From Promethearchaeota archaeon (GTDB lineage Archaea > Asgardarchaeota > Lokiarchaeia > Sigyniarchaeales > SOKP01): 44,247 nt of DNA. The stretch is from assembly GCA_019058295.1 (NCBI GenBank), contig JAHPZI010000008.1:98965-143211 (forward strand). Direction: 5' to 3'. The first letter of the stretch is position 1. Each line of letters starts with the position of its first letter. Below are positions 33,757 to 42,078 of the stretch, one piece after another. The position numbers and the translations under genes are program-made. The notes below the pieces were generated by a model. The model ran no database searches and was not told where the DNA came from. It saw only the letters and a list, made by a program, of their open reading frames with translations.

Positions 33757-33918
33757 ATGATGCAACCAAAATCTAAAAATATTTTATCCTTTTCATTTAA
33801 CGATTTACAAGTTGATCATTTTAAAGAGTATAGATTTGCTAAAAATTTAAAAGATTTAAAAAAAAAGGAAAAAAAAATTGCATTTGATATATTAATTAAG
33901 GAATTTCATTTACTATAG
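33757..33918 (+). CDS. Possible 53-residue small protein
   Basis: A short frame with ATG at 33757 encodes 53 residues, with the sequence MMQPKSKNILSFSF at its start and a lysine-rich middle. It lies in a 463-base gap (33602-34064) that otherwise shows only AT-rich DNA. No ribosome binding site is clear, codon use is AT-rich like the rest, and no family is recognised. It may be a real small protein or chance. Confidence 0.3.
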   Translation: MMQPKSKNILSFSFNDLQVDHFKEYRFAKNLKDLKKKEKKIAFDILIKEFHLL

Positions 33919-34064
33919 ATGATGTATTATAACAGTATAATTTAAGAAGAAGTAAAAAAACTGAATCTAAACAATTGTCCATTCTCTATTTATTAATTCT
34001 AAAACTAGTAGATAAATTTTTAAAAATGAGAGATAAAAAAGATTTATTAATTGGCTCTAAACCC

Positions 34065-34274
34065 CTATTCTCCACCTGCAATGTGCGGAAGTATTACTAT
34101 CTCATCATCCGCTGTTATTTTTTGATCCTCGGTTGCCTTCTTCCCATTAATGAGAATACCGAAGTATTTTCCTTCTAAATTCAATTCTTTTAGAAGGGCT
34201 TTAACAGTCATCGTTCTTTCTGGGGTGAATGTTTCATAAATTCCGGTTTCTAACAATTCTGAGACTTGTTTCAT
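34065..34274 (-). CDS. MoaD/ThiS-like ubiquitin-fold sulfur carrier
   Basis: This 69-residue protein has the beta-grasp pattern of MoaD/ThiS: LLKELNLEGKYFGILINGKKA and DEIVILPHIAGG. Sulfur carriers use a C-terminal Gly-Gly that is adenylated and thiocarboxylated by an E1-like enzyme. Here the GG is followed by one extra residue (GGE), so the di-glycine would have to be exposed by removal of the glutamate. It may serve molybdopterin or tRNA thiolation, or act as a ubiquitin-like modifier; MobB is also in the window. Start ATG at 34274. No E1 or MoaE gene is adjacent. Confidence 0.75.
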   Translation of the reverse strand: MKQVSELLETGIYETFTPERTMTVKALLKELNLEGKYFGILINGKKATEDQKITADDEIVILPHIAGGE

Positions 34275-34546
34275 TCTTTTTATACCATCCTTAGTAATGT
34301 AATTTATATATTTATTATAAGAAAATGTTCATTTAAATAATTAATCACATCAATAATATTTTATAGTTATCGTTTAGAATTATAAGTTCACAGCATATAC
34401 ATTAATGTAAAATAAATTAATTCTTTCGGAATTGCATTCTCGTTGTTTTTAAGAGGTTAAAACTAATTCTGAAAAACCATTTCTTTTTATTTTTCAATTA
34501 ATTTTAATATGTGATCTTTACTTAGTTTTAATGAGTTGATCTTAAA

Positions 34547-36232
34547 ATTCTTGAGGAAGAAGAGGATTACAGTGATTACACAGATTTTTTAGAGCGTCTA
34601 AGAGATTACGTTGGAAATATAAAAAAAATTAGTGATAAAAACAAAAAGAAAGATTTAAATCAACAGCTTGTCAAAATATCAATTGATTTTTCAAATAAAC
34701 TTACTGAAGCAGGAGATATTTGGGAGGCAGGAGAGTTTATAAATTCCACAGCCGGAATACTAGAAGAGCTTGATTATTCTTTCGCTCTTGAATTATACAA
34801 GCATAATATTAAATTATGGGAGAAATTAATAGAGAATTTTATCATTCAAGCTAAACTACACGAAATTGCTGAGATTTATTTAAAAATCGCTGATATTTAT
34901 GATGAAAAATTACAGGACGACAAATCAAAGAAGGAAAACTTATTAAAAAGTATCCAGTATTTGAACGAAGAAAACAAACTTTTAAGCGATTTTAATGATA
35001 CAAGTAACTTTGGAACTAGAAAACTGACTCAAAATTATCAAAATATAGCGGAATTATACGTAAAATCGTCTAATTTTGAAAAAGCTATTAAAACTTACGA
35101 ACAAGTCATTGAGTTCGCAAAAAGTTATAATTATTACGATATTTTGTCGTTTTCTTATCAGCAAATCTCCCTTTGTTACAAGGAATTAGACAATTATAAC
35201 CAATCTAAAAATATTATTTTAGATGGAATAGATTTTTTCTCAAATTTATTTCATGAATTTGAAGAAATGAATATAAATTTAGGGTTAGCTCAAATATGTC
35301 AGATATTAAAAAATCTCTATAATCTACTGGATGATAAAGATCAATATCTTAATTATACTAAAAGAGAAGCAGGTGCATATATCAATTTAGCAGAAAGCCT
35401 AGAAAAAAATACACAGAATTTTCAAAAAATTGCCAGTTATTATCGAGGAGCAGGATTATGTTATAAAGAAATTAAAAATAATTTAATTGAATCCGCTTCG
35501 TGTTTTGTGTTAGCGGGAAATTACATTGAAAAAGTTGAAGATTTTTCCGAAGCGGCAGAGAATTTTATTAATGCGGCAAATATTTTTAAGGATTTAAATA
35601 ATTTTGAAATGGCTTATAAGCATTTAGTAAAAGCAGGAGATAATTTTTGGAAAATCGGGGATTTAAATCAATCGACTGAATGTTATTTAAACGCATACGA
35701 TATAGCAGTTGAAGGAAGCCTTGAATTTAACCGATATGGAATATTTAATCAGATTATCCAAGGATTGAGTAAAATTGCGAAAGAAGGAGTGAAGAATAAA
35801 AAATTTTACACATCAGCCACACTTATTTTAGAAAGTATAAAATTTTACGAGCAATTAGATATTGCACAAGATATTTTTTTAAGGCAAATGGTTCGATCTG
35901 TGTATAGATATTATTATAGAGCCGCAAATTTAAAGAAAATCGGATACTCACACATAGTCCATTCTTATGTATGCGCTTCCATATCAAGTATTCTTAATGG
36001 GAAATTATCTCAGGCATGGAAAATTATGTCAGAAATTGAGTCTGATGGGAACACAATTAAAAAATATAAAGAAATGGTTAAGTTGATAATTGATTGGGTT
36101 AATGATGGTAAGAAAGTGAGATTTAAAAAATTCCCATATAATATAAGGAGAATAATTGAAGGCTCAGAAGAAATTATGTACTTGCTTGGATTATTTAAAA
36201 ATCTCCAACCCCCTACTAATATACTCTCCTAA
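34547..36232 (+). CDS. Large TPR/SNAP-like helical-repeat protein, apparent AUU start
   Basis: The protein is all helical with TPR- and alpha-SNAP-like pairs (for example IAELYVKSSNFEKAIKTYEQ, AAENFINAANIFKDLNNFEM, AGDNFWKIGDLNQSTECYLN). The frame is open from the stop at 34532, but no ATG, GTG or TTG occurs until the TTG at 34961, although 34550-34960 clearly encodes the same repeats (IAEIYLKIADIYDEKLQ). ATT 34547, six bases after GTTGAT (34535-34540), gives 561 residues. Alternatives are a different non-canonical start or a frameshift. It is followed 17 bases later by a HAD phosphatase gene. TPR proteins scaffold other proteins; the SNAP likeness is only by eye. Confidence 0.65.
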   Translation: MLEEEEDYSDYTDFLERLRDYVGNIKKISDKNKKKDLNQQLVKISIDFSNKLTEAGDIWEAGEFINSTAGILEELDYSFALELYKHNIKLWEKLIENFIIQAKLHEIAEIYLKIADIYDEKLQDDKSKKENLLKSIQYLNEENKLLSDFNDTSNFGTRKLTQNYQNIAELYVKSSNFEKAIKTYEQVIEFAKSYNYYDILSFSYQQISLCYKELDNYNQSKNIILDGIDFFSNLFHEFEEMNINLGLAQICQILKNLYNLLDDKDQYLNYTKREAGAYINLAESLEKNTQNFQKIASYYRGAGLCYKEIKNNLIESASCFVLAGNYIEKVEDFSEAAENFINAANIFKDLNNFEMAYKHLVKAGDNFWKIGDLNQSTECYLNAYDIAVEGSLEFNRYGIFNQIIQGLSKIAKEGVKNKKFYTSATLILESIKFYEQLDIAQDIFLRQMVRSVYRYYYRAANLKKIGYSHIVHSYVCASISSILNGKLSQAWKIMSEIESDGNTIKKYKEMVKLIIDWVNDGKKVRFKKFPYNIRRIIEGSEEIMYLLGLFKNLQPPTNILS

Positions 36233-36249
36233 ATTTTTACAAAAGAAAA

Positions 36250-36903
36250 TTGATGAAATATAATAAAATTGTCTTAAGTTTCGATTTAGATTTTACTCTC
36301 ATCGATAATATAGAAGGAATTATAAATTCTTTTAATTATGCTCTACAAAAGTTCAATCTACCAAAGTTAGATAGATTAGAAATTGAGAAAACGATAGGAA
36401 TGCCTTTAGATGATGTGTTTCCTCGATTTTCTAATATAGCTCCTTCCATATTAAAATCTGCCTTTCGAGAATATTATAGCTCGAAGGGGATTTACCAAGT
36501 AAGGTTATTTTCAGGAGTAGAAAATAAATTGAAGGAGCTAAAAGAATCGTTTATCTTAGGAGTAATTACTTCGAAGAAGGAGGAGATCGCCGTAAATTTG
36601 CTGAAATACTTAAAAATTGATACCTTTTTTGATTATATCTTAGGAGAAACCGAATCTCGAAAAAGAAAGACTGATCCAAAGCTGAAAGATTATTTGTTCA
36701 AAAAATATCCCGACTGCAATTTTGTTATTATTGGAGACCATCCTAAGGATAGGGAACTCGCAGAAATGTTGAATTGTCCGTTTATTGGAGTTTTAACGGG
36801 ATCCCACAATCAAAAACAATTAAAGCGGGATGATAATTCGAATGTTTTAATTCTAAAAAGCGTGAATGATATAACTATTGATTTAATAAATTCTCTATTT
36901 TAA
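36250..36903 (+). CDS. HAD-family phosphatase
   Basis: This 217-residue protein is a haloacid-dehalogenase-fold hydrolase of the phosphoglycolate-phosphatase/beta-phosphoglucomutase-like type. Motif I is FDLDFTLID (Asp nucleophile in DLDFT), motif II is the Thr/Ser of GVITSKK, and motif IV is IIGDHPKDRELAEM with acidic Mg2+ ligands. The cap is a small helical insert after motif I. The substrate is a small phosphate ester, not specified. Start ATG at 36250, 17 bases after the TPR gene, so co-transcription is likely. Confidence 0.85.
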   Translation: MMKYNKIVLSFDLDFTLIDNIEGIINSFNYALQKFNLPKLDRLEIEKTIGMPLDDVFPRFSNIAPSILKSAFREYYSSKGIYQVRLFSGVENKLKELKESFILGVITSKKEEIAVNLLKYLKIDTFFDYILGETESRKRKTDPKLKDYLFKKYPDCNFVIIGDHPKDRELAEMLNCPFIGVLTGSHNQKQLKRDDNSNVLILKSVNDITIDLINSLF

Positions 36904-36958
36904 AATACACATAAATGAATTTTTAAAAAAAAGAAAGTAAAAAAATGATTTATTAAAC

Positions 36959-38407
36959 TCAGCGTTCAGCGTACTCTTTCATATCTTTTTCAGGATCCCA
37001 TCGAGTATCATAGAATTTTTTTATACCTGAGCTGTCTCGTGGCCCAACTAATACAACAGCATCAGCTTCATCTTCTAGAGCACCACTTAATCTAGCAGCC
37101 ATACCAGGAATTATTAGTATTCTATGTTTCACTTTATCAAATGCCTTGAATTCTTGTACGGCTTCAGCTATGGCTGTCGCATTAAATTGTCCTCCCGCGA
37201 CAGCAGACTCGATCCCGATTCCTTCGCTATTAACCACTAAGAGCCAACTATCAAGATTTGCTCCTTTAATGTCAATCTCGACAGGAATTTTAGTTAATCG
37301 ATAATTTGAAGTAACAAAAATAGGAGCCATATCCCCAGGCTCTCCAATTTGAATTAAGCCAGGATCTGCTGTTGGATATATTCGTGGATCAGAGAATATA
37401 CTTTGGCGTAAAGTCATTAACGCCAATAAAGCCCAGATATCGTCTTTCTTTTTACCAGTATGTAATACAATTAGAGATGTATCAATTGATTCCATTATTG
37501 CTCCCATAATAATCTCTTGATATTGATGAGTCCATAAATCTCCTTGACTAGTGTCCATTTGAACCCAATAAGCTGCTGGAACACCCATTACTGGCCAACA
37601 AGCGTTGGAATCCTCCTTATCAATAGCAGCATTTCTTAATTGTAGAATATTATCGTAAGTAAATGCTAATTTACCAGGTCCAAAGAAGGTTCCCGGATCT
37701 AAAACGATTTCTTTTGCGCCTAATTTTTGTAATGTCGCACTTAAAGAAATTAGTTCATCCAAATCACTTGATACAGCCGCAATTGGTAAATTATTTTGTA
37801 CGGCAAAAGTTCCAACTTGTTCCCATGAATCTTTAGTTGCAGCATATAATAAAGGTTTTTTATCTTTTATTTCAGTGGCACCAGCTAGTAAGATCTCTGG
37901 ATTAGTTATGCAACATAACATAATTGGAAGAGCCGTTATTTCTGAAATCTTCTTCGCAGCAAGTTTAAATTGGTCAATGTCTCCAGAAACACATCTCAAT
38001 GCTATACCATTAATTCTAAGAACATCTCCCATTCTTTCAATTTTTAAATCAGTTAAATACTTAATAATTTCTTCTAAATCAGGATTATCGTCCGCAATTT
38101 CCATAAAAATAGCTGTTTCATTGTAATACGTAAGTTGATGTCTCATAAGGACTTCTTCTCCGCCCACAATACAAGCTCGCTCACCTACACCAATAATTAC
38201 TGGTTTTTGTGGAGGAGTTGTAATTTCTCTCAATTTTGCAAGGTTTTTAGCTTGCTTTGGTTGTTGCATAAGATGAGTACAATCTTCTAATGTAACTTTT
38301 CTTTCTAAAAGATCCGTCGCCATAGCCATGCAAGTGGCGTAGCCACACTCGCCACAATTAGATTTATCTAAAAGAGCGTATATATCTAACGGTGAAGGTC
38401 TTGCCAT
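36959..38407 (-). CDS. cdhE: Acetyl-CoA decarbonylase/synthase gamma subunit (corrinoid iron-sulfur protein)
   Basis: This 482-residue protein is the large corrinoid iron-sulfur subunit of the CODH/ACS complex, which carries the methyl group from tetrahydropterin to acetyl-CoA synthase in the Wood-Ljungdahl pathway. The N-terminus holds the 4Fe-4S site CGECGYATC plus a later Cys (Cys18, 21, 26 and 43), followed by a TIM-barrel-like region and a C-terminal corrinoid-binding domain. Length is normal. Start ATG at 38407, three bases... preceded by GGAGAA. The other complex subunits are not in the window, so it stands apart from the usual cdh cluster. It links to the Co/Ni importer, as it needs cobalt. 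Confidence 0.92.
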   Translation of the reverse strand: MARPSPLDIYALLDKSNCGECGYATCMAMATDLLERKVTLEDCTHLMQQPKQAKNLAKLREITTPPQKPVIIGVGERACIVGGEEVLMRHQLTYYNETAIFMEIADDNPDLEEIIKYLTDLKIERMGDVLRINGIALRCVSGDIDQFKLAAKKISEITALPIMLCCITNPEILLAGATEIKDKKPLLYAATKDSWEQVGTFAVQNNLPIAAVSSDLDELISLSATLQKLGAKEIVLDPGTFFGPGKLAFTYDNILQLRNAAIDKEDSNACWPVMGVPAAYWVQMDTSQGDLWTHQYQEIIMGAIMESIDTSLIVLHTGKKKDDIWALLALMTLRQSIFSDPRIYPTADPGLIQIGEPGDMAPIFVTSNYRLTKIPVEIDIKGANLDSWLLVVNSEGIGIESAVAGGQFNATAIAEAVQEFKAFDKVKHRILIIPGMAARLSGALEDEADAVVLVGPRDSSGIKKFYDTRWDPEKDMKEYAER

Positions 38408-38637
38408 TAATATTCTCCTTTAAATGATATTTAATATTTTTATATAGGTTAATTATGGAGATAATTAAAAATTTGCTTAAAAATCTAAAGACAAAATAAT
38501 CATTACCTTTCTAAAAATTATAATTATCGATCTAAAAACAGATGAAGCATTTTTTTATTTAAAACTATTTATAAGACTTGCCAGTTCGAAAATCATGAAT
38601 TTTTGTTTTTGTATAATCATTAAAGCCCGGATTAAAC

Positions 38638-39033
38638 CTACTTCACCGGTTCTTGAAGAGCGAATTTTATTTCATTTACAAAATTATCAAAAATATAGAT
38701 ATCTCCATCCCATTCATTTTTAAACCATTCTGCAGGATACAGATTAAAAAATTTTTCAGCTACTTTTATTATTACTTCATGAAGGCGTTTCTCTTTAACT
38801 TTTTTTTCAGCTGTACATACAAATAGAAAATCGTGGTTTTTTAAGAGTGTAAATTTCATAGAGCTCGATCCAAAATTAGTAAGCCCTCCACTCTCAAGTT
38901 CGTTTGCGAAAGAATTTAGAGCGCTCATAAGCCCTCCAAAAAGCTGAGCCTTAACATTAGAGTTAAAAACGCGTTTGAATACAACTGTACCTGTTTGGGT
39001 TAAAATCCAGATATCTTTAATAATTTTAGCCAA
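38638..39033 (-). CDS. Longin-domain protein (paralog)
   Basis: This 131-residue protein is a second copy of the longin fold at 25732-26142. It shares DIxILTxxGxVxFxRVF, QLFGxLMSALNSFA and YPxEWFKNEWD. The pattern strand-strand-helix-strands-helix fits longin/roadblock-type regulators of small GTPases. The listed start is TTG at 39033, with GGAGA a few bases upstream. It lies between the cdhE gene and a membrane protein on the same strand, with 230 bases to cdhE. Its partner GTPase is not obvious from position. Confidence 0.75.
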   Translation of the reverse strand: MAKIIKDIWILTQTGTVVFKRVFNSNVKAQLFGGLMSALNSFANELESGGLTNFGSSSMKFTLLKNHDFLFVCTAEKKVKEKRLHEVIIKVAEKFFNLYPAEWFKNEWDGDIYIFDNFVNEIKFALQEPVK

Positions 39034-39160
39034 AAAGTTCTCCTTTAATAAGTTTATATGTTTGTTTTATGTTTGAAATTATTGATTACATTATTGTAAA
39101 ATAACCCAGTGTTATAGAGCTTTATTTTTAATGATATGATAAAAATAATATGTTTCAAAT

Positions 39161-40132
39161 TTATATTAAAGTTGGGAAAATCTTAATAAAGAGTATTATA
39201 AATATGAAACCAACTGCTCCGACTAAAAAGTAAAAAGGATTGCCTTTTTCTTTCTCTGGAATTACTTCTCGAACAATCGTATATAAAATCACACCAGAAA
39301 TAAAAGAAAATAAGATATAAATTAATTCTAATTCAATTTTTATTGGCAGAACCAGTTCAAAAACCAAACCAATAAAGACGCCTGTAAGTGCTGCCAATCC
39401 TAATAATGTTTTTTTAATTAAATTAATGCCAAAATCGGTTTCTTCGTAAATTTCTAAGTCAGTGAATATTATGTGGCTTTCTGATCTATTAGAAATGATT
39501 ATTCTAAACCACGCAAAAATAAAAAAAAGAAATGCTGCTAAGAGATCTATAAATAGAAGCCCAACTAAAATAATCCCTACTAAAAGATGGTAAGCAAAAT
39601 TAGTGAAAAATCTGAATTCGGATAAATCTTTATTAAGATGATTCTGGATTTTTAATTTATATTGTTCAATTTCTTTTTTTATTGTTTCTTCCTGCTTTTT
39701 TAATCCCAAAATAGACTCATTTAAATTTTTTAACGTAGTAATGTCTAATTTTTCTTGTTGCAATTCAGATTCCAAAACATTTTCAATATTTTCTTCTACG
39801 AGCTCTAAATCTTTTTCCATTTTTAGTAATTTACGCATTCGTTTTTGTGATTTAGACTCAACTTTTTGTAAGATTAATTTCTCAGAAACGTGGAAAAAAA
39901 TAAAGCCCATTAGAATAAAAAAATATTCAAATAATTGCAAATGTAATGGATATTCTGGCAAACCTTCAGATACTTCGGGAAGGACTACCAGAAAGAAATA
40001 GGCTACTGAGATTCCAGCGATTAGAGAAATATGTAATTGATGATGCTTGTGCTCAAAAAAATCAGCTATAAAAAATGCAGTGCCAAAAATAATTGCTATG
40101 ATGATGACAATTATTAAATCTACATCTATCAA
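39161..40132 (-). CDS. Membrane protein with internal coiled coil, weakly ZIP-like
   Basis: This 323-residue protein has about three N-terminal helices, a coiled-coil segment of about 75 residues (near 90-165), and about five further helices, ending near a short outside loop. A histidine-rich stretch EHKHHQLH lies at residues 27-34, before a second helix containing VVLPEVSEG. This layout recalls ZIP-type metal transporters, but the ZIP signature helix IV is not seen, so the family is uncertain. The start is TTG at 40132. The divergent neighbour is the dtdA gene. Confidence 0.6.
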   Translation of the reverse strand: MIDVDLIIVIIIAIIFGTAFFIADFFEHKHHQLHISLIAGISVAYFFLVVLPEVSEGLPEYPLHLQLFEYFFILMGFIFFHVSEKLILQKVESKSQKRMRKLLKMEKDLELVEENIENVLESELQQEKLDITTLKNLNESILGLKKQEETIKKEIEQYKLKIQNHLNKDLSEFRFFTNFAYHLLVGIILVGLLFIDLLAAFLFFIFAWFRIIISNRSESHIIFTDLEIYEETDFGINLIKKTLLGLAALTGVFIGLVFELVLPIKIELELIYILFSFISGVILYTIVREVIPEKEKGNPFYFLVGAVGFIFIILFIKIFPTLI

Positions 40133-40247
40133 TTTTAATTAATATAAATTTGCTATAATTTTAATTCAATAATAATATAATTTTTTATAAATATAATTTA
40201 TTGAATTTGTAGGCGTAGTTTTATAAAAATTTTCTGGTGATAGAAAT

Positions 40248-41165
40248 TTGACGCAATTTTTGGTGGTAAATTCAACGGAGGATATAGCTTCTATGAATAT
40301 ACGCGATAAATTATTAAATTCAGCATTATACTCGTTCAAAAAGATAGATGCTAAGTGGCATAATAATCCTCTATTTATATTTGAAGGATTCACATCAGAT
40401 CCAGAAAAAAAAAATAGATATTTAAACGAGAATCAGATTTATCTTGGTTTAACTGAGAAACCTTTAATTCATTTAAACGATTTAAAATTAGATGAGTCAG
40501 ATATTAACCCTGATTTGCTTATTTTTGCAAGTCGACATAGATCTGAAACTGCTCGACCAGCATTTTTGGCACATATCACAGGAAATTGGAGTAATAAAGC
40601 AGATTTTGGAGGAAATCCATATGAATTATCTTATGCCAGTGCTTTTTTATTTAAAGCGGCATTTCTATCTTTAAAAAAGCAATATGATATTCAAGATTTT
40701 AATCAATTTCCTAACTTTTCACTCGATATCGAAGTAACTCATCATGGTCCAACAACCTTAGAAAAACCATTAATTTTTATGGAATTAGGAAGTAGCACGG
40801 AAGAATGGAGTATTATTGAAGCTGGAAACCTTGTAGCAAGAGCAATAATTGAAACATGCTTTAAATATGTTAAATTAAAACAAAATAAATCTATACAAAT
40901 TGGAATAGGTTTTGGAGGTACTCATTATTCTCACCAATTTAAAAAATTAATAAGTGAGAAAAATGTAGCAGTCTCATTTATTTGTCCAAAGTATTTCATA
41001 CAGAAATTAAATAAAAATATAATAGAACAAATGCTAAATAAGACTTTAGAAAAAATTGATAGCTTTATAATTGATTGGAAAGGTACAAACTCAGATGATA
41101 AAAAACATTTAATTCCAATATTGGAAGAATTCGATATACCAGTTAAGAAAACCAAAGATTTCTAA
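40248..41165 (+). CDS. dtdA: D-aminoacyl-tRNA deacylase, archaeal/plant type
   Basis: This 305-residue protein is DtdA (DTD2/GEK1 family), which hydrolyses D-amino acids such as D-Tyr mis-attached to tRNA. Family hallmarks are FASRHRSETARPAFLAHITGNW (shown partly), ELSYASA, the DIEVTHHGPTTL block, MELGSSTEEW, and IGFGGTHYSHQF near residue 222-233. Length is typical of the archaeal enzyme. The start is TTG at 40248, six bases after GGTGAT at 40236-40241, matching the ribosome-site pattern in this genome. It converges with an unknown gene that ends five bases after its stop. Confidence 0.92.
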   Translation: MTQFLVVNSTEDIASMNIRDKLLNSALYSFKKIDAKWHNNPLFIFEGFTSDPEKKNRYLNENQIYLGLTEKPLIHLNDLKLDESDINPDLLIFASRHRSETARPAFLAHITGNWSNKADFGGNPYELSYASAFLFKAAFLSLKKQYDIQDFNQFPNFSLDIEVTHHGPTTLEKPLIFMELGSSTEEWSIIEAGNLVARAIIETCFKYVKLKQNKSIQIGIGFGGTHYSHQFKKLISEKNVAVSFICPKYFIQKLNKNIIEQMLNKTLEKIDSFIIDWKGTNSDDKKHLIPILEEFDIPVKKTKDF

Positions 41166-41170
41166 TATTT

Positions 41171-42049
41171 TTATTGTGTCTCTTTAATTTTTTCATAATA
41201 TTTAACTAAATTCTTAATTACGAAATTTGTAGGTCCGAAACCCTGTGTTGCCGATTTAATAAGTATTTGATGGAGAAAATCACGATGGATAACGTTTTCT
41301 TCTACTGTTATATTTAACTCCCGCAAATTGTAGAAACTTCTCCAAAATTGAGTGGGCCATTGAATAATAGCTCTTAATCCACTCAGATTAAATTGTTTCT
41401 CTCCTTCTTCACTCAATTTCAGTTCTTTTTCTAATTTATAGAAATATTTATCTCCTTGTTTTTCCTTATTAATTAAGCCATCTGCTACGATTTCATCCAT
41501 TATTTTGTTTAATTCAACTAAATCTATATCTAAGTTGAGTTTTTTCATATTTTCAAGAATATCAACATCCAATTGACCATTGAGTTTAATTAGTAGATAA
41601 TTTCTGGCCATAATATTATATTTTAATGGCACAGTTTCATGATCCATTTTGTTATATTGAATTAAATTTCCTAGGATCTCCCTCGCAGTCATATATCCAA
41701 TCATTTTTTGATCTATGAGGGAAAACGTGTTTTTAAATAAATCAGAATTAAAATATATATTATAGATAGTCTCTAATATTGATTTTATAGCATAAAAACC
41801 GTCTACTTGAGACGCTTCTACTATTTTTAAAATTTTGATTCGGTAATCAATGTCCTTAAGAAAATTTTCCTCATTTAGAGGAATTTGACGTATTTTATGA
41901 GGGGTATTATTGAATTTTTTTAAATGTTCATTCCACATTTTTTCAAAGCGCGATCCCTGTGCTTTTACTATGCTTACGAGCTTAGCAACAACTTCTAATA
42001 GTTTTGTTAGAAACTCTTGTTCTGTCACTTTTGTAATGTTTAAAACCAT
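41171..42049 (-). CDS. Winged-helix-containing protein, unknown function
   Basis: This 292-residue protein is mostly helical with a winged-helix-like middle (about residues 148-222: LLIKLNGQLDVDILENM, then IMDEIVADGLINKEKQGDKYFYKLE). It has no membrane helix, cysteines or catalytic motif. A DNA-binding or protein-interaction role is possible but not shown. Start ATG at 42049. It lies 29 bases after the class III aminotransferase gene on the same strand and is probably co-transcribed with it. Not recognised. Confidence 0.6.
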   Translation of the reverse strand: MVLNITKVTEQEFLTKLLEVVAKLVSIVKAQGSRFEKMWNEHLKKFNNTPHKIRQIPLNEENFLKDIDYRIKILKIVEASQVDGFYAIKSILETIYNIYFNSDLFKNTFSLIDQKMIGYMTAREILGNLIQYNKMDHETVPLKYNIMARNYLLIKLNGQLDVDILENMKKLNLDIDLVELNKIMDEIVADGLINKEKQGDKYFYKLEKELKLSEEGEKQFNLSGLRAIIQWPTQFWRSFYNLRELNITVEENVIHRDFLHQILIKSATQGFGPTNFVIKNLVKYYEKIKETQ

Positions 42050-42078
42050 TTAGTCTTTTTATATATTTATTAAATAAA

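Noticed and set aside
34961..36232. TTG 34961 as the start of the TPR protein
   Set aside because: The preceding 138 codons are open, in frame and encode the same helical-repeat pattern.
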